Source: Cervus elaphus
Taxonomy: Eukaryota; Chordata; Mammalia; Artiodactyla; Cervidae
Assembly (NCBI RefSeq): GCF_910594005.1
Contig: NC_057826.1
Span: 22,911,501 to 22,975,500, forward strand
Length of the DNA: 64,000 nucleotides
Direction of reading: 5' to 3'
Shown: in pieces, positions 56,576 to 64,000 of the stretch
Layout: every line of letters begins with the position of its first letter
Numbering within the stretch: the stretch's first letter is position 1
Notes under the pieces: generated by a model
The model's input: only the letters and a program-made list of their open reading frames with translations
What the model was told of the DNA's origin: nothing
Database searches by the model: none
Translations under genes and position numbers: made by a program

Positions 56576-57970
56576 AGAGTCCATTAGTGTACAGTCTTTT
56601 GAACTGTCCTTGAATAGGATGAGAGCTTATGATTCGTCAGGAATAATGAGTCAGTGAAACGTGCAGAAAAATGAAGACTCTGAGTTCTCATTTGGTGCCA
56701 AGAGAACACTGGTGGCTCTTAAAGTTACAGATTCATATATTGCACATGGCAGATTTCATCCCACAGAAAGGGAATTCCTGGTATTTTAAAAGGACTGCAC
56801 CTGCTAATTCTTAGAACCTCAAAGTTGTACCTGGAAGATCAACTTATTGAAAACAGTTACGATGCTACTCTAAGACCACAGCTGAGGAAGGCCAGGGAGA
56901 GTAGCCCAGGGGGCTCGAGGATGGAAGGCTAATCCCGGCATCCAGGCTGGTCACTTCAGACATGTCCATCTAACACATACCGGGCTTAACCTCAAGATCA
57001 GCTGATATAGACGTGGTTACTAGATGCCTGTGCATGACCGTGATCCTGGTGTAAAAAAACCCCAACACAAAACAAGCGCAAAAGTTTGGCCCAAGACATG
57101 TAACAAGAGATGACTTGCAACACCATTTATATTTATATTATATTATATTCATATTTATATTGTTTCCTGCTAATTGGTTTTCCAGCTACATCTGAACTTC
57201 TTGCCAAAGGAGAACAGGGCATCACCTGCTGAGAATAGGCTTAGTAATGCATGCCCCTCTGTACCCGACTGATGTCAACCCTCCAGGCACTTCTAGACCA
57301 CAGTGAGCCAGCCAGCTCAGCTTTCTCGGGCAGTATTCAGACCTTCAGATCTTCAGCAGAGAGATGGCAGCCTGATTCCAACACAGGCAGGGGCAGAGAG
57401 AAGAGGAGGGCTCCTCTGGCTTCTCAAGTCACTGCAACATAACCACTTTCCCTCATTCCAAACAAGACTGTTAAGCTTCTCTGAGAAAAAGATCTGTTGT
57501 TAACATGCTGACAAGACCTCAAGCTACTTCAATATCTAACCACAGAAAGAGATAGCAATGATCCCTGGGGCTAAAATATTGCTCTTCAGAATATGTGATT
57601 TTTTCTTTTTTAAATTCTTGATGCTTCACCTTGTTCCAGGAAGGACTGAAAGGGTGAGTGACTACTAAGGCTCTGCCAGTAAACCAGTCCAGATGTGTAG
57701 CTCCCTGCCCCAGACCTGGGCTAGCATCCCAGTGAGTTTCCCAAGGAACCTCAACAAACCAGACCGACCACATTCCACACAATTCAAAAGCACATGCATG
57801 AAGACCAGGTGGCCAGGGTGGCTCATGTGGTCATAACAGATGCAAAGGAAAGAATCACTGTCCTCTGGCCCCTGACTCCCCAGAAGAGTCAAGATCTCTA
57901 ACCAAGTTCAGTCTCTAAGTATGTCCCACCCTCACACAGTCGTTAGTTAAAATAAGGTAACAAGGAAAAG

Positions 57971-58182
57971 TTGACTCATTGGAAAAGACCCTGATGCTGG
58001 GAGGGATTGGGGGCAGGAGGAGAAGGGGACGACAGAGGATGAGATGGCTGGATGGCATCACCGACTCGATGGGCATGAGTTTGAGTAAACTCTGGGAGTT
58101 GCTGATGGATAGGGAGGCCTGGCGTGTTGCGACTCATGGGGTCGCAAGGAGTCAGACACGACTGAGCGACTGAACTGAACTG
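57971..58182 (+). mobile_element. BovB 3'-end fragment (212 bp)
   Basis: Encodes only EKTLMLGGIGGRRRRGRQRM through the 3' end and tail. Perfect AACAAGGAAAAG direct repeats at 57959-57970 and 58183-58194 flank it. Confidence 0.88.
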
Positions 58183-60002
58183 AACAAGGAAAAGCCTACA
58201 CACACTAAGGGTGACATTGTATTAGTTGGATGAGGCATCTTTGTGGTTTTTCTCTCCACCCTACCCTTTTCCTCACAATAGATGGTGTAACTTAAGACTT
58301 CCCAAAACTTGTTTGTAATATGATTATGTCATTTTGAGAAGAAAAGAGTTTTCGGTGAGAAGTAGCAAATACACACAGGCCCATTGGTTTCTCATCACAA
58401 TGGCTCCTAAGGAGTCCAGCTTTCACACACAGTTCAAACTTTCTACCTTCCCTATAAAAGAATATAAAGGCACCGCCAATTTCACTTGGGACAGTGATTC
58501 TCTGAAAACCCTAACTGCAATGCCACATCCTACTGTGACTCAATTTTCAGTCACACAGGAAGGTATTTTCTATTTCTTTTCCTATTCTGTAATTCTGATT
58601 TCTTGGGTTAGAGGAGGGAGCCAGAAAGATGCTTTCTATCTTCTCATCAAATCTTAGCATTACTACATCTATTACAGGAATACACCCTCCCCACCAGGAG
58701 AGCTTGCTCATTAATAGAGAGGACAAGTAAATTTATTCAAGCGCTAAGTTATTTAAACTAAACATGGTAATCTCTTAGGTTCTAGGCCTCTGAACGGTAC
58801 TGTCTTGGATATGAAAGGAATAATGCCACTTCTGTCTAAAGCAACTAGAGGTCAGCCTTACTTGAAGCAGTCATCTTGGATACTCAAGTTCTAGATTAAA
58901 ACCAAGCATGTTTCAGAAAAGGAGGCAAAAACTGGTCATCACTGCTTACCAACACTTAGCGTGACTAAGTTCATTCAACTGGTAGCCCAACACCTTGTAA
59001 GAATTAAACAATTTGATACATGACAGATATATAGATTAATATATATAATCTGATAATATATCAATTTGATATATTATTTATTGTCATGCATTTTTAAAAT
59101 CTGAGAAACCAGGGGGCTTCTGAGGAGCAAACTATTTTGAGAGAAAGGAAGTTGTGATCTGGGAAAATCCCATGGGTAACGATGGATAAAGTTCCAGAAG
59201 ATAGCTAGATTTTTTGCCCCATTTCTTCCTTCAACAAAAGCTGACTGTGTGCTGACTGCGCGCCTGGCTGCAGCCTTCAGGATGCTCACAGCCTGGTCAG
59301 AAGACAGGCGGGGGAAGCACAGACCGGTGCTAATTGTGATGACGCCGTCATACACAGGGTGTGATGGAAAGAGTCACAAGAAGGTGCTGACTCAGATACA
59401 GGATGAGCCAAGAGGGCATCTCAGAAGAATTGGTGTCTGAATCTTGAAGATTTTAGCCAGGAATAAAAGGAGAAAGGCTTGCCAAGCAGAAAAGGCACAT
59501 AATGCCTTCAGGCCTACACAACAATGCCCAGGGACCATCAGGGATGACTGCAGAGAGATGAGGCAGGAAGAGGCAGGGCTCAGGTCCTATATGCAGTAGG
59601 AGCTACTAAGGTTCAAGTCAGGAGGTGACAGATCAAATCTGCACTGTAGATCTGGTGGCCTCTGGAAAACTGCCTGGCCTGCAGAAGAGCAGCCGCCAGA
59701 GGGCCTATAAAGACGAGGCGGTGGGAGAGAACTGACAAGATTCCAGTAATACTTAAGAGGGCTATGGGGGAGAAAGGGTTTGCCCTCCAGCCTTCTGGCT
59801 CTGCTTCCACCAGAGATAAGAAAGCACAGGGGAAGGGAGTGGAGATGATGCTAAGTTCAGTTTTGGATGCACCGACATTGGGGTGTTAGAGACTATCCTG
59901 TTGATCATACACAGGAACGAGTTAATGGCTCAATTCAACAAGTTAAAGGCTCAATTCAATGAGTATTCAATGACTGATGACATCACTTTGAATGAAAACA
60001 TG

Positions 60003-60200
60003 TCACCTGGTGGCTCAGATGGGAAAGAATCTGCCTGCAATGCAGGAGACCTAGGTTTGATCCCTGGGTTGGGAAGATTCCCTGGAGAAGGAAATGGCTA
60101 CCCACTCCAGTATTCTTGCCTGGAAAATTCCACGGGCAGAGGAGTCTGGTGGGCTACAGTCCATGGTCCCACAAAGAGTCATATGTGACTGAGCACAAGA
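60003..60200 (+). mobile_element. Bov-tA SINE
   Basis: CACCTGGTGGCTCAGATGGG head to AAAGAGTCATATGTGACTG tail. Confidence 0.9.
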
Positions 60201-60798
60201 AGCAGAACTGCCAGGAAAAAACCCAAAAAGCTGGACCTGAATTTGACCAAGAATCTAGATTCAGTAAACAGTTGACAGGAAATACAGAGGACAAAGAACA
60301 TGTCCCAGAATGCTACAAGGATGCCATCTGCAAAATCCAAGCTGAGATATTCTACAAATGACCTAGTTTCCTCTACAGATCAACCACAAGTATAAATCAG
60401 TTGGGCACTGTGAATCTTAACTGTGTAAAGACAGATGCAAATTGAAAATAGACTTGATTATCCCTGTTGAAAACAAGGGTAGACTTTTCCCCTCCCTGTG
60501 TTTCAGAATTTCTTTCTCTGTCCTTTTCACATGCAAGTAACCTTTACAGACTAAATAGGCCTCATAATTTAGGAATGTTTCCTCAAGGAGCTGGGAACCA
60601 CTTTTTGAAATGCAAACATCTAGGGTCTCAACCTCCCAGTTCTAAGGGCATGGATGGTGGGCTCCTTGCTTCAATTTGCCAAAAAACTACCTCCCACGTT
60701 AAGATGTGAGATGTTTGTTTCCCCTCCAGATAAAGCCAGTCAACTAAAGTAGTCCCTCCAAGTTTGATGATAAAGTTAGGATGAGTTACATATGATAT

Positions 60799-61211
60799 TT
60801 TTTCCAGTAGTCATTTATGGATGTGAAAGTTGGACTATAAAGAAAGCTGAGCGCAGAAGAATTGATGCTTTTTAATTGTGGTGTTGGAGAAGACTCTTGA
60901 GAGTCCCTTGGACTGCAAGGAGATCAGTCCTGGGTGTTCACTGGAAGGACTGATGTTGAAGCTGAAACTCCAATACTTTGGCCACCTGATGCAATAAGCT
61001 GACTCATCTGAAAAGACCCTGATGCTGGGAAAGATTGAGGGCAGGAGGAGAAGGGGATGGCAGAGGATGAGATGCTTGGATGGCATCACCGACTCAATGG
61101 ACATGAGTTTGGGTAAACTCCGGGAGTTGGTGATGAACAGGGAGACTTGGCGTGCTGCAGTTCACGGGGTCGCAAAGAGCTGGACATGACTGAGCGACTG
61201 TACTGAACTAA
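60799..61211 (+). mobile_element. BovB 3'-end fragment (0.4 kb)
   Basis: Starts at the VMYGCESW-like region and runs to the BovB 3' end. ACATATGATAT at 60788 and ACATGTGATAT at 61212 are a likely target-site duplication with one mismatch. Confidence 0.85.
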
Positions 61212-61227
61212 ACATGTGATATAACTG

Positions 61228-61442
61228 TGTGCATGCTAAGTTGATTCAGTCGTGTCTAACTCTTTGCAATCCCATGGATTGGAGCCCACCAGGCTCCTCT
61301 GCGGAATTCTCCAGGCAAAAATACTGGAATGGGTTGCCATGCCCTCCTCCAGAGGATCTTCCTGACCCAGGGACTGAACCCGAGTCTCTTCCGTCTCCTG
61401 CATTGGCAGGTGGGTTCTTTACCACTAGTGCCACCTGGGACC
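61228..61442 (-). mobile_element. Bov-tA SINE
   Basis: Antisense copy directly after a BovB 3' fragment; TGCTAAGTTGATTCAGTCG tail to GTGCCACCTGGGA head. Confidence 0.9.
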
Positions 61443-63519
61443 CTGTGACATAAGGTCAACTATCAAAGTCTTCTAACTGGAGGACTAGTTATTAATCTTG
61501 AAAACATGGATTGTACTGCACCTGCTTGGCTATAGAAGAGAGTAAGATTTCTTTATCTTTGTAATTTTTCAGCAGATTGCCTGATTTAATGCTTATTCAA
61601 AAATAAACTGTTTTCCTTCTCTACCACCTTTGTGGACAGGTTCTCAGTTGAGAAATTCTTTTAAATTATATTTCCCTGATACTCTGCATTTGATACTAAC
61701 TTATTTTAGATGCAATAAAGTATTGTAGTTAATTTTAAAGCTTTCTTGAATTTTGAAGAAATACAATGAAATATTTGCAGATGAAAAAATATGATGTCTG
61801 TTATTTGCTTCAAAAGTTATGAAGGTGGGATGAGAAACATTGCCAAGTATGGATAATTGGTACTAGGTGATAGACATCAAATTCATTATGTTACCATCTC
61901 TACTTTTCTTTATGTTTGAACACTTCCATAATAAAAAAGTTAAGACACACGGAAGCCAGCTGGTATATAAGTTTGGAGCTGGAAGGAAAGGGAATTTTAA
62001 GTGTTGGAGATAAAGCTCTGGAGGCATCAATGTACAAGTACCAGGAAGGCCATGGAAATGGACAAACTGCCAACCAAGGCAGCATAAAGCAAGAGGATCA
62101 AGGGCAATAACCCTGAGGAATACCACCATGTAGGCGGTGGAGAATATTGCAAAGAAACCCGAAGAATTAAAAGTAGAAGAGGGTTGGTGTCAGTTTCAAT
62201 AAGGATGGCATGGTTAATAGTGTCAAATGTGAATGTTGCAGAATCCACCATATTAGAAAGTAGGAGATCAGAGACCTTAGCAAAATTAGTTTCATTGCAG
62301 TGATGGCCCAGGACACCAGGTTATAGCAAGGAGATGTGTAAAAAGGCAGTGGGGAAGCCAAGACAGCGGCTCTGAAGAGAAGCAAAATATCTGGACAAGG
62401 GCTGGAAGGCTACATTTGGCAGATAGCGGGTGGGAGGTGGGTAAGATTTGCACTGAATTATTGAAGGGACAGGATAGTAAAGAGGTGCTGAGAAACAAGG
62501 GAAAGAAGGGCTAAGTGACTGAACAAGGACACTCGGGAAGTAGAAAGGGACAGGCTCTAGACCACAGGGAGATGGCATGGCTAAGAATCACTTGTCCAGT
62601 ATCTGCTCTTCCCTTCCTCCAGAAAGAATTTTATTAATAGCTGAAGTGTGATCCCCTAGAATAGACTAAATTCAACATCTTCCTTTCCAACTGGCTGTGG
62701 CCATGTGAGATGCTGGGGCCAAGAGGATAAGCAGAGGCATCCTCCAGCAATGTCCTGGGAACTTCCCTTAAGGGAAAGCGCAGGTTCTCCCTCTGCCCGC
62801 TTCTTGATTCATTCTCCCATCCTGCCACCAGAAACGAGGCCACAGCCTTAAGGGACCATTAGATAGAGGCCTTGCTGGTAATGCAGCAACATAAGAATCT
62901 AGGTCTGAATGTCAAGGAACTGGGCCTCCAAACCAGCTCTGACTTCTCTCTGGACTCTATTTCCTGGAGAATGAACTGTTTTTCTTAAAGCACTGTTATT
63001 TGGGACTTTCATCATGTGCAATTGTACCTGCCTACCCAGGAAGGACTGAATACCTCATCCTCTAAGGAGAGTGTCATAGCATCTTTGTAGATACAACTAA
63101 TTGGGGGGATGATGGGGAGAAGAGCTAGAAGTTAAGGGAGTTCATACTTGAGTTGGAAAAATAGGAGAATTGTGGGTAGGTTTGAAATAGCCATCATGAG
63201 GAATACAGGGATTTCAGAAGAAGCTGGGGACCATACCTTTATGATGGTGCCACTCAGCTTATTCAGCCATGATGAACCGAGAAAGGTTCTGACTGCCCCA
63301 ACTGAGGGGCTAGGTTGTATATGGCAAGTTGTGAAGCTCTCAACTACTTCTACTGCTGACTGCATGACCTTCAGGCCATACATTTTTCCATTCTCAGCTT
63401 TTATTTATAGGACAGTGTGCTAAATAACAAGTTGAAAAATTTTCAAGCATACAGCATTATTATGTCCCTAAGAAGTTACAACCTCAAGTGAACTTCCTTG
63501 TTCTTAGAATATTCTAATT

Positions 63520-64000
63520 CATTTTTAAATTTTAAATTTTGATAAAATACACATAAATTTAAATTATGGTAAAATACACATAGAAATAACCATCTTAATC
63601 ACTTTTAAGGGATATTAAGTACATTCACATTACTAGGTAATGATCACCACCATCCATCTCCAGAACTCTTTCTTGTAAACCTGAGATTCTGTACCCATTA
63701 AACCATCTCTCTCCATTCCCTCTTCCAGTCCCTGAACCACCATTCTACTTTGCCCCTATGAATCTGACTACTCCAGGTACCTCATAAATGGAATCATATA
63801 TATGTCTTTTTGCAACTGGCTTATATCACTTAACATAATGCTCAAGGTTCACCATGTTATAGCATATGTCAATTTCGTTTTTAAGGCTAATTTTCTATTG
63901 TATGTTTGTACTGCATTTTGTTTATCCATTCATCCATTAAGGGATGCTTGGTTGCTTCCACTGTTTGGCTATTATGAAGCATGCAGCTATGAATATGGGT
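63520..64000 (-). mobile_element. L1 fragment running off the window edge
   Basis: Antisense L1M-type sequence: CACCATCCATCTCCAGAACT, CTGTACCCATTAAAC, GGAATCATATATATGTC, TTTATCCATTCATCCATTAA. Confidence 0.78.

Larger units (their letters stand above)
49279..64000 (-). other. Probable ARG2 intron 2 (or introns 1-2) reaching the window edge
   Basis: No sequence encoding the expected GVEHGPAAIREAG or the N-terminal targeting peptide was seen on the minus strand, so exons 1-2 presumably lie beyond 64000. Contents are the RPS15 pseudogene, U6 pseudogene, three BovB fragments, four Bov-tA SINEs, L1 pieces and ancient repeats. Stretches 53290-54340, 54800-56360, 56600-57950, 58200-60000, 60210-60780 and 61445-63500 show no gene I can support. 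Confidence 0.6.

Noticed and set aside
58334..58657. A 107-aa plus-strand open frame
   Set aside because: No recognised family and no repeat or gene context supporting coding.
49279..64000. ARG2 exon 2 (GVEHGPAAIREAG)
   Set aside because: No matching minus-strand sequence found by eye; more likely beyond the window. A translated search of the flank would settle it.
1..64000. CRISPR array, operon, prophage or other prokaryote-type system
   Set aside because: Spliced mammalian genes and ruminant retroposons throughout; repeated units are SINE/LINE copies rather than spaced arrays.

Overview
The window is mammalian nuclear DNA from a ruminant, most likely a bovid. BovB (RTE) retrotransposon copies and Bov-tA SINEs occur throughout, along with tRNA-derived (CHR-like) SINEs, L1, MIR and one Tigger-type MITE. 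The three multi-exon genes are clear orthologues of human RDH11, VTI1B and ARG2, in the relative order and orientation I recall for human 14q24. The genes were assembled by eye from splice sites and remembered family sequences. No alignment or database search was run.

Layout. Positions 1-4450 are intergenic and repeat-rich. RDH11 (+) has seven coding exons between 4604 and 15383 encoding 316 aa, with a likely poly(A) signal at 16045. Positions 16071-19540 are intergenic and hold a Bov-tA and a 1 kb BovB. VTI1B (+) has six coding exons between 20067 and 37947 encoding 232 aa, with a poly(A) signal at 38150. ARG2 (-) converges on VTI1B: its stop codon is at 38411-38413, only 463 bp from the VTI1B stop. 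Six coding exons of ARG2 (residues 62-354, human numbering) lie between 38411 and 49278. Exons 1-2 were not found and are presumably beyond 64000, so 49279-64000 is probably ARG2 intron. That intron contains an RPS15 processed pseudogene, a U6 snRNA pseudogene, three BovB fragments and several SINEs.

Function. The genes are neighbours but not a pathway: RDH11 is a microsomal NADP(H)-dependent retinal reductase of the SDR family, VTI1B is an endosomal/Golgi Qb-SNARE, and ARG2 is mitochondrial arginase. RDH11 and VTI1B both start in GC-rich, CpG-dense promoters, and each carries a sequence resembling the ZNF143/STAF site.

I found no evidence of a new biological system. The observations most worth checking are a GC-AG intron in RDH11, the convergent VTI1B/ARG2 3' ends without an obvious canonical ARG2 poly(A) signal, a nearly full-length BovB antisense to ARG2, a nested Tigger-in-L1 insertion with a TA duplication, a 15-bp perfect hairpin in VTI1B intron 1, and a SINE sitting inside a ~70-bp imperfect direct duplication.
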